A DNA stretch of 64,000 nucleotides from an uncultured Bacteroidota bacterium (GCA_903831575.1 CAIKYB010000016.1:179265-243264); one strand, 5' to 3'. Counted from the first letter of the stretch, positions 1 through 8,383 are shown. Made by a program: numbers and translations. The notes: a model not told the origin generated them from the letters alone.

Positions 1-719
1 ATGCCGCAGGTGTTTCTAACGCAGCATGGACTTCTTTTAATGATGCGAACTTCTCTTCGTCACAGGTATTTAATTCTATTGAAGCTCCTATAATTATTAA
101 GCCTGCTGTATCGGGAGGGAGTATGGGTGTTGGCGTAAAAAATGTTGTAGATAATGAGGAAGACCTTTCCGCTCTTGTAAAAGAATTACTAAAGGGTTAC
201 CATGGGTGGAATCTTTCGGCTGATGGCTTTATTGCTGAACAATTTATTACCGGTCCCGAGTATACTGTTTTTATTTGTGGGTCCTATAACAGGCCAGAAG
301 ATGCTGTTATCTTTTCTCCTGTGGAACGTGTCTTTCACCCCTCTCTTCCAGAAAAGGAAAAGTTTTTGTCTTTCGACAGGCTTTGGGAAATTTATGAAAC
401 AGAATCAGAAATGCCTTGTCAGGAAAATTTTTACGAATACCAATTGCCTCAGAAAGAATTGATGGATAGCTTAAAGGAAATTAGCTGGGATGCTTTTGTT
501 GCTAATAACGGAATGGGTTATGCGCGGATAGATATTAGAATGGATAAGAAAACAAAAAAGCTATATATTCTTGAAGTAAATGCACAGTGCGGAATTAGCG
601 AAGATGAAAACTTTACTTCTATAGGCGCCATTCTTAAGTTTTCAGGAGTTGCTTTTCATAAATTAATCGAGGCTATTTTAATAGACGCAATTAAGCGAAA
701 TCAAGAAAAAAATAATTAG
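1..719 (+). CDS. ATP-grasp ligase, 5'-truncated by the window edge
   Basis: The reading frame is open from base 3 to the stop at 717-719, so the gene starts upstream and only its last 238 codons are visible; the ATG at 123 is internal. The sequence IIIKPAVSGGSMGVGV (about nt 90-137) is the lysine and glycine-rich loop of the ATP-grasp fold as in D-Ala-D-Ala ligases. Downstream, GYARIDIRM and LEVNAQCG match the metal and phosphate-binding C-terminal part. Such enzymes make an acyl phosphate and join it to an amine. It resembles the next gene (YARLDFRM, LEINFTC), so the two are probably paralogues in one operon, 21 bp apart. The substrate cannot be read from the sequence; a cell-wall D-Ala-D-Ala ligase is less likely given the SET-fusion neighbour. 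Confidence 0.85.
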   Translation, partial: AAGVSNAAWTSFNDANFSSSQVFNSIEAPIIIKPAVSGGSMGVGVKNVVDNEEDLSALVKELLKGYHGWNLSADGFIAEQFITGPEYTVFICGSYNRPEDAVIFSPVERVFHPSLPEKEKFLSFDRLWEIYETESEMPCQENFYEYQLPQKELMDSLKEISWDAFVANNGMGYARIDIRMDKKTKKLYILEVNAQCGISEDENFTSIGAILKFSGVAFHKLIEAILIDAIKRNQEKNN

Positions 720-740
720 ATAAATTAAAATAAGTACGAC

Positions 741-2171
741 ATGAGGATATGTGTGTTACAACCAGACTATTCAACTTCTTCTGTTGATTATCAATATTAC
801 GATCCTGCGAGAGACCTCTCTTCTCTTTTACCAAACGAAACAATAGATCATGTTTTTTTAAATAAACTGACAGTATATAAACAGCTCAAAGATTTAAGTA
901 AAAAAAAGTACGACATTTTTGTGAATCTATGTGAAGGATATTTGGAGTGGGAGATTCCTTCCATCGATGTTATTTATTTTTTAGAATTATTAAATCTTCC
1001 TTTTACAGGACCAACTTCAATTCTTTACGATCCAACAAAAGAATTGATGAAATATGTTTCATATACCCAAGCTGTTAATACGCCTCAATTTGCAATAGTT
1101 GAATCATTAGAAGATATTACTTCTTCCTGTGCACATTTACGTTACCCTTTATTTATTAAGCCTGCAAAAGCAGGAGACAGCCTGGGCATTGATGAGAAAT
1201 CTTTATTAAAAAACGATATTGAGTTGTTGGAAAAAGCTAATTTTCTCCTTGAAGAATATGGTTCCGCTTTAGTGGAAGAATATATTGACGGTAGAGAATT
1301 TACTGTTTTGGTTGTTGCCCATTCAGAAAAAAATGGAACCCCTTTTGTTTATAACCCTGTAGAATATATTTTTCCCGAGGGGCGACAATTTAAAACCTAC
1401 GCACTAAAAACGTCTGAATTGCATCTAGAGGCAAACGCTTGTGTGAAAGATGAGCTATTATCAAAAAAATTAAAAGAAGCCAGTTCAAATATTTTTAATG
1501 GTTTCGGTGGGGCAGGATATGCGCGATTAGATTTTAGAATGAATAATAAAGGAGAATTGTTTTTTCTTGAAATTAATTTTACTTGTTCGGTATTTTATTC
1601 AAATGGCATGGAGGGTTCTGCTGACTATATTTTACAAATCAATAATACAAGTCAAAAAGACTTTTTAGAAAAAATAATTGAAGAAGGTATTTCGAGACAT
1701 CGTAGGAACCAGAAAAAATATATAATGAAAGGCAATGCTGTTTCTGGTTATGGGATATATGCAATAGTTGATATTGAGCCGGATGAAATAATTTTTAAAG
1801 GAGAAGAGCGTTCCCAACGAATGGCAACCTTGTCGCATATCAATAAATCCTGGAGTGTTAAAGAAATAGAAAATTTTAAAAAGTATGCTTATCCCATCAG
1901 CAAAGAAGTATTTTTGCTCTGGGATGAAAATCCTGCGAATTGGGCTCCACAAAACCACAGCTGCAATGCCAATACAAAATATACAGGACTTGATGTGGTT
2001 GCTTCAAAGAAAATAAACAAAGGAGAAGAGTTAACCCTAAACTACGCAGCATTTTTAGATGAAAGTATGGAGCCTTTTAATTGTAAATGTGGGCATCATA
2101 ACTGTAAAGGATATATAACCGGAACAGCTGAAAACTCCATAAGTTACAGGGAACAGCGAAAGAATTTTTAG
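741..2171 (+). CDS. ATP-grasp ligase fused to a SET-domain methyltransferase
   Basis: This 476-residue protein has two recognisable halves. Residues 1-310 form a D-Ala-D-Ala-ligase-like ATP-grasp enzyme: IKPAKAGDSLGI (139-150) is the ATP-binding lysine and loop, EEYIDGREFT (179-188) the second ATP-contacting strand, ARLDFR (261-266) and FLEIN (275-279) the metal-binding part. Residues about 328-455 form a SET domain: an N-terminal SGYGIYA motif, NHSCNANT (405-412), GEELTLNY (428-435), then a post-SET-like cluster CKCGHHNC (448-455) that could bind zinc. SET domains transfer methyl groups from S-adenosylmethionine to lysine amines. The reading frame runs through the junction without a break, so this is a true fusion. 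A ligase followed by N-methylation of its product or a carrier is inferred. The second gene of the left-edge cluster. Confidence 0.85.
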   Translation: MRICVLQPDYSTSSVDYQYYDPARDLSSLLPNETIDHVFLNKLTVYKQLKDLSKKKYDIFVNLCEGYLEWEIPSIDVIYFLELLNLPFTGPTSILYDPTKELMKYVSYTQAVNTPQFAIVESLEDITSSCAHLRYPLFIKPAKAGDSLGIDEKSLLKNDIELLEKANFLLEEYGSALVEEYIDGREFTVLVVAHSEKNGTPFVYNPVEYIFPEGRQFKTYALKTSELHLEANACVKDELLSKKLKEASSNIFNGFGGAGYARLDFRMNNKGELFFLEINFTCSVFYSNGMEGSADYILQINNTSQKDFLEKIIEEGISRHRRNQKKYIMKGNAVSGYGIYAIVDIEPDEIIFKGEERSQRMATLSHINKSWSVKEIENFKKYAYPISKEVFLLWDENPANWAPQNHSCNANTKYTGLDVVASKKINKGEELTLNYAAFLDESMEPFNCKCGHHNCKGYITGTAENSISYREQRKNF

Positions 2172-2195
2172 GCCTTTGCTATCTTATCTCTTTTT

Positions 2196-2370
2196 ACCCG
2201 GATTTTGCAGTTGGAATCGTGATGAAAGGGAAAAAGGCAATAAAGACGAGTGGTTGAGCCGGTTTTTTGGTCGAAAACATAGTGAACTATGATAAGATCA
2301 AAAAATCAATCAAACGCTCGTCTTTGCAGCATTTTTTTCTTGTATTAGATTTCAACTGCAAAATCCGGGT
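2196..2370. repeat. Long imperfect palindrome, MITE-like or structured element
   Basis: The arms at 2196-2218 and 2348-2370 are inverted copies of 23 bp with one mismatch. Pairing continues inward: AAAGACGAG (2242-2250) with CTCGTCTTT (2317-2325), a degenerate GGTTTTTTGGTC-like pair, and a terminal hairpin CATAG-TGAA-CTATG (2278-2291). The whole 175-nt element can fold into a single long hairpin and has no open reading frame of note. It fills most of the gap between the ATP-grasp-SET gene and the ABC membrane gene. Its length and internal irregularities are more like a small non-autonomous mobile element than a plain terminator. Confidence 0.65.
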
Positions 2371-2435
2371 TTAACCACACCCAATTCTAACCAGGGTGAT
2401 TCGTTGCTTATTTTAATTTTTTAAATGGTATACAT

Positions 2436-3368
2436 ATGCATGGATTGGAAATCATAGGTAAAATAATGAAGACCTACCGAATAAAGTTGGGAATAACATA
2501 TTCGTTATTTTCTCTGGAAATGCTCGGATCGCTTCTGAGGCCTTTCTTTTTAGGAATGGCGGTTAATGATTTAATTACAGGAAGTTATCGTGGATTAATC
2601 CTTCTTTCCATTGTTCATTTTTGCTGGTTAATAATTGGAACAATAAGACACATGTATGATACCCGAACATACTCAGCAATTTATACTTCCTTGGTGACAC
2701 GTTTTTTATCTCGAAAATATTCAATTTCAGAGGTGTCAAAACTAAGTGCGCACTCTACGCTTTCCCGTGAGTTGGTCGATTTTTTAGAATCAGATCTTCC
2801 TTATATGATTGAAGCTATATTTAATATATTAGGTTCATTAGTTTTATTGTATTTCTATGATAAGGACGTTGTGCTTATTTGTTTTTGTATTCTAATTCCT
2901 GTTTTATTTATCAGTTACTTTTATGGAAAAAAAATGAGAGCGCTTACGAAATTTAAAAACGATGAATTAGAAAAAGAGGTAAGTGTCATTTCTTTAGGAA
3001 ATAATGATTCTATAAAAACCCATTACAATAAACTTATGCGTTGGCAAATAAAAATTTCAGATAAAGAGGCTTGGAATTTTGGTATTATAGAAGCGATGGT
3101 ATTAGTGGTTATTGCGGGTTCCTTAATAATTTCCTCGAATGTTTTTGGAACAACAATTCTTGCTGGAAATCTAATTGGAATTTATAATTATATACTCAGG
3201 TTTGTTTCCGGACTTGATACAATCCCTTATACCATTCAAAGAGTTTCTACTATTAGAGATGTGGTAAACAGAATACAAATTAAAGAAGAGGACATTACAG
3301 GCCCGATGAATTCTATAAAAGAATTGACACAACAATATAAACAAGGAGAACTAAAGCTTTCTGCTTAA
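2436..3368 (+). CDS. ABC transporter six-TM membrane domain without ATPase
   Basis: A 310-residue membrane protein with six predicted helices (near residues 17-40, 55-70, 125-145, 147-165, 217-235 and 240-260). The organisation is that of the type-1 exporter membrane domain (ABC_membrane_3-like, PF13748). No Walker A, signature or Walker B motif is present, and the protein ends soon after the last helix with a normal stop, so it is a complete stand-alone membrane half. It would need a nucleotide-binding subunit from elsewhere, or act without one. It follows the ATP-grasp genes on the same strand after 264 bp containing the palindrome, so export of their product is plausible but inferred. It ends 4 bp into the convergent zinc-finger gene. 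Confidence 0.7.
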   Translation: MHGLEIIGKIMKTYRIKLGITYSLFSLEMLGSLLRPFFLGMAVNDLITGSYRGLILLSIVHFCWLIIGTIRHMYDTRTYSAIYTSLVTRFLSRKYSISEVSKLSAHSTLSRELVDFLESDLPYMIEAIFNILGSLVLLYFYDKDVVLICFCILIPVLFISYFYGKKMRALTKFKNDELEKEVSVISLGNNDSIKTHYNKLMRWQIKISDKEAWNFGIIEAMVLVVIAGSLIISSNVFGTTILAGNLIGIYNYILRFVSGLDTIPYTIQRVSTIRDVVNRIQIKEEDITGPMNSIKELTQQYKQGELKLSA

Positions 3369-3748
3369 TCGTTTTCACTACTTTTTTTTATTATTAAAAC
3401 CCAGTCATTTTCCAATTGTATAAATCCATAATCATAACAGTAATGGTAAGTAGTTCCTGTTTTGTTTTTGTAAAGATGTGTGGAGTACTTAAAATAATAC
3501 CCCTGTTGCAATAGCTTTTCTTTTTTTACCTTAACCATCGTTTCTCCAGTAGGCAAAAGAGACTCTAACACTCTTCTGTTTTTTCCGAGAAAATTATTAA
3601 TATTTCTAACAAGGTTATTTGTTGGTGATTTAAGACAGTTATTAAAAACGTTTCGACAATAATCATTGCAGAATTTTTTATCAACTCTTCCTCTGATTAC
3701 TTTTCTACAGGTAAGACATTCTTTTGTTTCTGTTGTCGTGTTAATCAT
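3365..3748 (-). CDS. Small zinc-finger protein of unknown function
   Basis: A 127-residue protein with an N-terminal zinc-ribbon pattern, CLTCRK followed by KKFCNDYCRNVF (residues about 10-35), giving four cysteines arranged C-x2-C and C-x3-C. This resembles DUF2116-type zinc-ribbon proteins common in Bacteroidota. The middle is basic and helical (NIN..LGKNRRVLESLL), and the C-terminal half is rich in Tyr and Thr and looks like beta structure (STHLYKNKTGTTYHYCYDYGF). Function is unknown; nucleic-acid binding is suggested by the basic zinc finger. It converges on the ABC membrane gene with a 4-bp overlap and is divergent from ssb. Confidence 0.6.
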   Translation of the reverse strand: MINTTTETKECLTCRKVIRGRVDKKFCNDYCRNVFNNCLKSPTNNLVRNINNFLGKNRRVLESLLPTGETMVKVKKEKLLQQGYYFKYSTHLYKNKTGTTYHYCYDYGFIQLENDWVLIIKKSSEND

Positions 3749-3944
3749 TTTGTGTTTTTTACAATAGAAAAATACAACTGAATTGTTTTCTGTTTTCCGT
3801 TTTTACACGCTTTCATTCGCGTATTTTCAACAACAAACGAATAAACAAGAGTAATATCCATTTTGAAATTCCATTTTTGCACTGTCATTATTAAGGCGCC
3901 AACTAATGACAATTCATTTATTATTAACAATTAAATAAAAAATT

Positions 3945-4289
3945 ATGTACTCGTTAAGAAACAAAGTTCAACTGATTGGAAATCTTGGTAAAAAACCAGA
4001 GGTTAAAAAAACAGATACCGGTAAAAAGCTGGTAAAATTTTCTGTTGCAACAAATGAAATTTACACGAATGTAAAAGGAGAAAAAGTAAAAGAAACACAA
4101 TGGCACAATGTAATTGCCTGGGGAAAAGTAGCTGATGTAGCAGAAAAATACTTAGATAAAGGTGTAGAAATTGCTTTGGAAGGAAAGTTAATTACAAAAG
4201 ACTATCTGGATAAAGAGGGTAATAAAAAATACGTAACTGAAATTCAGGTGAACGAATTATTATTGCTTGGAACAAAAGCCGCTTCCTAA
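3945..4289 (+). CDS. ssb: Single-stranded DNA-binding protein, short form
   Basis: A 114-residue OB-fold protein that coats single-stranded DNA during replication and repair. The start MYSLRNKVQLIGNLGKKPEVK and the core VKETQWHNVIAWGKVADVAEKY are characteristic of bacterial SSB. The protein stops at LLLLGTKAAS directly after the OB fold. It therefore lacks the Gly/Gln-rich linker and the acidic D-D-x-P-F tip that recruits partner proteins in canonical SSB. Bacteroidota often encode several SSB copies, so this may be a secondary one or one whose partner binding differs. Single gene with its own upstream AT-rich region. Confidence 0.9.
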   Translation: MYSLRNKVQLIGNLGKKPEVKKTDTGKKLVKFSVATNEIYTNVKGEKVKETQWHNVIAWGKVADVAEKYLDKGVEIALEGKLITKDYLDKEGNKKYVTEIQVNELLLLGTKAAS

Positions 4290-4329
4290 TTACGAGAGGG
4301 CCAGTTGTTTATAAATAGCTGGTTCTTTT

Positions 4330-5073
4330 TTAAAACCTGTAACCTATTGATAAAGCAAAAGAGCGAAGGCCAAACCATGGACCGGATGATTTTATTTCAG
4401 CAGTTGTTGGCGACGTTACTTTTCCTTCGAATTTAAAAGGACCGGTATCATTTAGGTTATCTAATGTTTTTTGTAAATCAATTTTTGCTTGACTACCCTG
4501 ACTGCTCTCATCCATTATTGGATTAATATTAGAGGCAAAAAGTGTTCCGTGACTGCTTCCATAATGACCACCAATTGTCCAAATGTCAATTACGAATTTT
4601 TTAAGAATGCAGTATTGCATTCCTAACAACAATCCACCGCTGAAGGAAGAAATTTTCCCATTAAACAAAATCGATTCTCCTGTTGTTATATTAGGATTTT
4701 TAATGGGTATTGTAAAATCAAATTTGGCATATCTTAAATAAGGTGCAAGATAAAAGCCTCTCATTTTTTTAATTCCTAAATAAAATCTAGCCTCTCCGGT
4801 AATTGCAGTGTTCCCCATTTTAAAATCATTAATCTTAAAATCTTGATTATCTACAATTTTTTCTATTGTTGATTTTAAAGGAGCGGTTGATTTAGGCATA
4901 TATCTTATTCCTACTGACAGCGAAACAATTCTAGCTATACTTCTTTCATATGTTAGATTATAGTTTTTTAACGCCAAGCCGCACAGGTTTGTTTTAATAA
5001 TATTATTCTGTGCCGTGGTTATAATAGGCAGAAGTAATAAGATTGCTATTTTTTTTATTATATAAGGCTTCAT
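4330..5073 (-). CDS. Putative outer-membrane beta-barrel protein
   Basis: A 247-residue protein with a signal peptide (KKIAILLLLPIITTAQ, cleavage after about residue 21). Alternating beta strands follow (YERSIARIVSLSVGIRYMP, ITGEARFYLGIKKMRGFYL, FSGGLLLGMQYCILKKFVI) and the last residue is aromatic (ALSIGYRF), as expected for an outer-membrane barrel. It is close in style to the DUF3575 and OMP_b-brl families. No specific function can be assigned. It diverges from the next gene, which also encodes an envelope protein. Confidence 0.6.
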   Translation of the reverse strand: MKPYIIKKIAILLLLPIITTAQNNIIKTNLCGLALKNYNLTYERSIARIVSLSVGIRYMPKSTAPLKSTIEKIVDNQDFKINDFKMGNTAITGEARFYLGIKKMRGFYLAPYLRYAKFDFTIPIKNPNITTGESILFNGKISSFSGGLLLGMQYCILKKFVIDIWTIGGHYGSSHGTLFASNINPIMDESSQGSQAKIDLQKTLDNLNDTGPFKFEGKVTSPTTAEIKSSGPWFGLRSFALSIGYRF

Positions 5074-5144
5074 GATTATAAATATAAAGTAAATATTATG
5101 AGCATAATTAAAAAGAGTTTATTTTCGTTTTAAATTATTTATTT

Positions 5145-5987
5145 GTGTTACGCCCTAATCCTTTACTCTTTTTGGTTTTCTTTATTCCGTTTTCTAAGTT
5201 AGGGGCACAGGTTTATGTATCAAACTGGAGATTAGAAATAATGGCAGGCACCTCTTCATATAATGGCGATTTAGTACAAGGGACTTTTCCGTTAAAACGA
5301 CTTGGGCCTTGTGTCGGCCTTAATCTTAAAAGACATATTAATAATAAGTTTACTTTTAGATTAGGTTTAAGTTATGGGAGAATCTACGGAGATGATAAAA
5401 AAAATAAAGATCCAGAATTAATTGCCAGAAACCTCAATTTTAAAAGCCATATAATTGAACTGTCTGCTGCAGTTGAGTATGATTTTTTAAAACTACGCGA
5501 CGATTTTAATGATGTCTATAAATACACCCCTTATATTTTTGCCGGTATTGGTGCATTTCATTTCAATCCATACACTTTTGATAATGCTGGAAACAAAACG
5601 TATCTCCAGCCTTTAAAAACCGAGGGCCAAGGGTTAAGCGCTTTTCCTGATAGAAAAAATTATTCTTTGTATCAATTTTGCTTACCTATTGGATTGGGTT
5701 TTAAGTGGAATGTAAGCGAAAATATTCAAGTCTGTTATGAAGCCGGATATCGATTTACAACTACGGATTATTTAGATGACGTCAGTTCAACTTATGTTTC
5801 CTTAGATAAGTTGGCTGTTTTGGTTGGGCCAAAAACAGCTGAGCTTTCTTACAGAGAAGAAGGAACCCCTTTTGCAAAAAGACTTGGTGATAGGCGAGGA
5901 TTTTCAAAACCGAATGATGTGTATTTTTACAATGTATTTAAGCTGTCGTTTTCAATCGGCGGTGGATATGATAAACTACAAAATTAA
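5145..5987 (+). CDS. DUF6089-like outer-membrane protein
   Basis: A 280-residue protein with an N-terminal signal peptide (LLFLVFFIPFSKLGAQ) and a beta-rich body resembling the DUF6089 family of Bacteroidota outer-membrane proteins. Supporting features are NWRLEIMAGTSSYNGDL near the mature N-terminus, YTPYIFAGIGAFHFNP in the centre, and the ending PNDVYFYNVFKLSFSIGGG. The start is GTG at 5145; no ATG is available upstream of the signal peptide in this frame. The role is unknown; related genes are often annotated as barrel or PorT-like proteins. It is convergent with the cupin gene, 5 bp apart. Confidence 0.7.
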   Translation: MLRPNPLLFLVFFIPFSKLGAQVYVSNWRLEIMAGTSSYNGDLVQGTFPLKRLGPCVGLNLKRHINNKFTFRLGLSYGRIYGDDKKNKDPELIARNLNFKSHIIELSAAVEYDFLKLRDDFNDVYKYTPYIFAGIGAFHFNPYTFDNAGNKTYLQPLKTEGQGLSAFPDRKNYSLYQFCLPIGLGFKWNVSENIQVCYEAGYRFTTTDYLDDVSSTYVSLDKLAVLVGPKTAELSYREEGTPFAKRLGDRRGFSKPNDVYFYNVFKLSFSIGGGYDKLQN

Positions 5988-5992
5988 TTTCT

Positions 5993-6496
5993 TTATACTC
6001 CATTCTTTCTGCCAAAATCGTCTTGCAATCTAATTATATCCTCTTCATCGCTCGGATTATAAATATCAGAGTGAATCCATATTTCTGCTACAACACCCCA
6101 TTTTTCTAATCCAACCAGGCGGTGTCGCTCTTCCTTTTTTAATTCTATAATCTCTCCTTTTATTAATTTATGAAGCGGGGATTCTTCGTTTGTTTCACTC
6201 CTGATTAACCCCGCTTCTCCATCAATAAGTTTCCAAATTTCTGATCGCCTATGATGATATTGCCAACTTAGTTTTTTATTTGGTTCTACCAATAATATTT
6301 TAGGGCTTACTTTTAATGATGCAATGTTATCAATATTGATTGTAGGGAAAAATTGATCAATAAATTTATGTGCGTCTGTTTCATCAATTACAAAAAATCC
6401 ACCCCATGGCCGCTGGTTGTCTATTGATTTTATTTTAATAGATAGCCCATTTAATAACTCTTTTATTATAGTGAAAATATCTTCTTTTAAAATCAT
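5993..6496 (-). CDS. Cupin of the mannose-6-phosphate isomerase type
   Basis: A 167-residue single-domain cupin. RPWGGFFV (about residues 29-36), the metal-site region SWQYHHRRSEIW (about 77-88) and EERHRLVGLEKWGVVAEIW (about 121-139) match the type II phosphomannose isomerase fold, with two histidines and a glutamate available to bind metal. Stand-alone cupins of this size can act as sugar isomerases or sugar-binding proteins; the substrate is not defined here. It is transcribed with mnmG, lying 18 bp downstream of its stop. Confidence 0.7.
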   Translation of the reverse strand: MILKEDIFTIIKELLNGLSIKIKSIDNQRPWGGFFVIDETDAHKFIDQFFPTINIDNIASLKVSPKILLVEPNKKLSWQYHHRRSEIWKLIDGEAGLIRSETNEESPLHKLIKGEIIELKKEERHRLVGLEKWGVVAEIWIHSDIYNPSDEEDIIRLQDDFGRKNGV

Positions 6497-6514
6497 AATT
6501 TTTCTTCGATTTAA

Positions 6515-8383
6515 TTATCTTCCCATATATAGCATTAAAATTTGCACATCGCTTGGGTTTACTCCAGATATTCTTGATGCTTGTCCTAGTGTTCTTGGTT
6601 TTATTTTTAAAAATTTTTGTCGAGCTTCATTGCTTAATGAAACTAGTTTTTCATAATTAAAATTATCAGGAATGATTAAGTTTTCTAATTGACTCATCTT
6701 TTCTACAAGCTCTTTCTCTTTTACAATATACGTATCATATTTCAACTGAATTTCTGCTTGTTCAAGAGAATCATCATCAAACTTATGTAACAAATCAAAT
6801 AAAGCTGAGATTGATTTCATCATTGATTTTAAATCGACATTTGGCCTTAATAAAATCTGAGCCGCTTTTTGTTTTAATAATAACGGTGAAGAGTGTACGC
6901 TAGTTAAATAATCATTTATTTCAATGGGGTCGATATTTATTTTGTTTAAAATGTTCTTTATTTGTTCTACCTGGTCTATTTTCTTCTTTACGTTTTCCAT
7001 TCTCTCCTGACTTGCTAAACCAAGGTTAAAACTAATTTCTGTTAGTCGCATATCGGCATTATCTTGTCTTAATAAGGTTCTGAATTCTGCTCTACTCGTA
7101 AACATTCGATATGGTTCATCAGTTCCTTTGTTTATTAGATCATCGATTAAAACCCCAATATAAGCTTCGCTCCTTTTTAATATTAAAGGATCTAGATTAT
7201 TAACTTTTTGGTGTGAATTAATTCCAGCCATTAATCCCTGACATGCCGCCTCTTCATACCCGGTCGTCCCGTTTATTTGTCCTGCAAAAAATAAATTTTC
7301 TATCTTTTTTGTCTCAAGCGTAAAAGAAAGTTGAGTAGGGGGGAAAAAATCATACTCAATCGCATATCCAGGTCTAAACATTTTACAGTTTTCAAAACCC
7401 GGAACCTTTCTAAGTGCTTGAAACTGAACATCTTCTGATAAAGAAGTAGAGAATCCATTAACATATATTTCAACCGTATTCCATCCTTCAGGTTCAACAA
7501 ATAATTGATGTCTATCACGTTCAGCGAACCTATTAATTTTATCTTCTATACTTGGGCAATATCTTGGGCCGGTACCTTGTATTCTACCTTGAAACATAGG
7601 GCTTGATTCAAAACCTTCCTTTAAAACATTATGCACCTCGCTACTTGTGTATGTAATCCAGCAACTTCGTTGATTTTCTGGTTTTAAGGTTGGTTTTTTT
7701 AGATAACTAAAGCCAATTATTTGATCATCACCTTTTTGTTCTTCCATTTTGGAATAATCCAAACTCCTGCCATCTATTCTTGGGGGGGTTCCGGTTTTTA
7801 GACGTTCGCTTTCAAAACCAAACGCAACAAGCTGTTCAGTAATTCCAGTTGCAGCTTTTTCTGCTACCCTACCACCACCAAAATTCTTTTCGCCAATATG
7901 GATAACTCCATTCAAAAAGGTTCCATTCGTAAGTACAACTGCTTTACTAGCGATTTTATGGCCCATACCGGTAACAACTCCAGCAACTTTCCCATTTTCG
8001 ATGATCAATTCTTTTACCATGTCTTGGTAAAAATCAAGATTTGGGGTTTGTTCAAGCATTTCCCTCCAGGTTGAAGCAAACAACATCCTATCGCTTTGAG
8101 CCCTTGGGCTCCACATTGCTGGGCCTTTAGAACGATTAAGCATTCTAAATTGTATCATACTTTTATCGGTAACAATTCCGCTATATCCACCTAAAGCGTC
8201 AATTTCTTTAACAATCTGGCCTTTCGCAATGCCTCCCATTGCGGGGTTACAGCTCATTTGAGCTATTGTTTGCATATTCATTGTAACAAGTAGGGTTTTA
8301 CTACCCAAATTCGCTGCTGCAGCGGCGGCTTCACAACCAGCGTGGCCGGCTCCTACTACTATTATATCGTAATTACTTAACAT
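6515..8383 (-). CDS. mnmG: tRNA U34 carboxymethylaminomethyl synthase, FAD subunit
   Basis: MnmG works with MnmE to modify uridine 34 of certain tRNAs, using FAD and methylene-tetrahydrofolate. The protein (622 residues from the chosen start) has the FAD-binding VVGAGHAGCEAA at the N-terminus, CNPAMGGIAKGQIVKEIDAL, and the family signature GTGPRYCPSIEDK in the middle. FFAGQINGTTGYEEAA is the second flavin signature, and the C-terminal helical domain ends with the conserved ASRISGVNPSD. The start at MLSNYD (8383) was chosen over the ATG nine bases upstream because family members begin about there. The upstream gap contains two parS-like sites, and mnmG (gidA) is a classical origin-region gene. 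Confidence 0.97.
   Translation of the reverse strand: MLSNYDIIVVGAGHAGCEAAAAAANLGSKTLLVTMNMQTIAQMSCNPAMGGIAKGQIVKEIDALGGYSGIVTDKSMIQFRMLNRSKGPAMWSPRAQSDRMLFASTWREMLEQTPNLDFYQDMVKELIIENGKVAGVVTGMGHKIASKAVVLTNGTFLNGVIHIGEKNFGGGRVAEKAATGITEQLVAFGFESERLKTGTPPRIDGRSLDYSKMEEQKGDDQIIGFSYLKKPTLKPENQRSCWITYTSSEVHNVLKEGFESSPMFQGRIQGTGPRYCPSIEDKINRFAERDRHQLFVEPEGWNTVEIYVNGFSTSLSEDVQFQALRKVPGFENCKMFRPGYAIEYDFFPPTQLSFTLETKKIENLFFAGQINGTTGYEEAACQGLMAGINSHQKVNNLDPLILKRSEAYIGVLIDDLINKGTDEPYRMFTSRAEFRTLLRQDNADMRLTEISFNLGLASQERMENVKKKIDQVEQIKNILNKINIDPIEINDYLTSVHSSPLLLKQKAAQILLRPNVDLKSMMKSISALFDLLHKFDDDSLEQAEIQLKYDTYIVKEKELVEKMSQLENLIIPDNFNYEKLVSLSNEARQKFLKIKPRTLGQASRISGVNPSDVQILMLYMGR

Noticed and set aside
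123..719. Full-length ATP-grasp gene starting at 123
   Set aside because: The frame is open to the window edge and the sequence before this ATG belongs to the conserved ATP-binding region, so the ATG is internal.
2196..2370. Integron attC site
   Set aside because: The arms lack the RYYYAAC and GTTRRRY ends that define attC, and there is no integron integrase nearby.
3745..3930. 61-codon minus-strand frame upstream of the zinc-finger gene
   Set aside because: It lies in the divergent promoter region between the zinc-finger gene and ssb and its translation shows no protein-like pattern.
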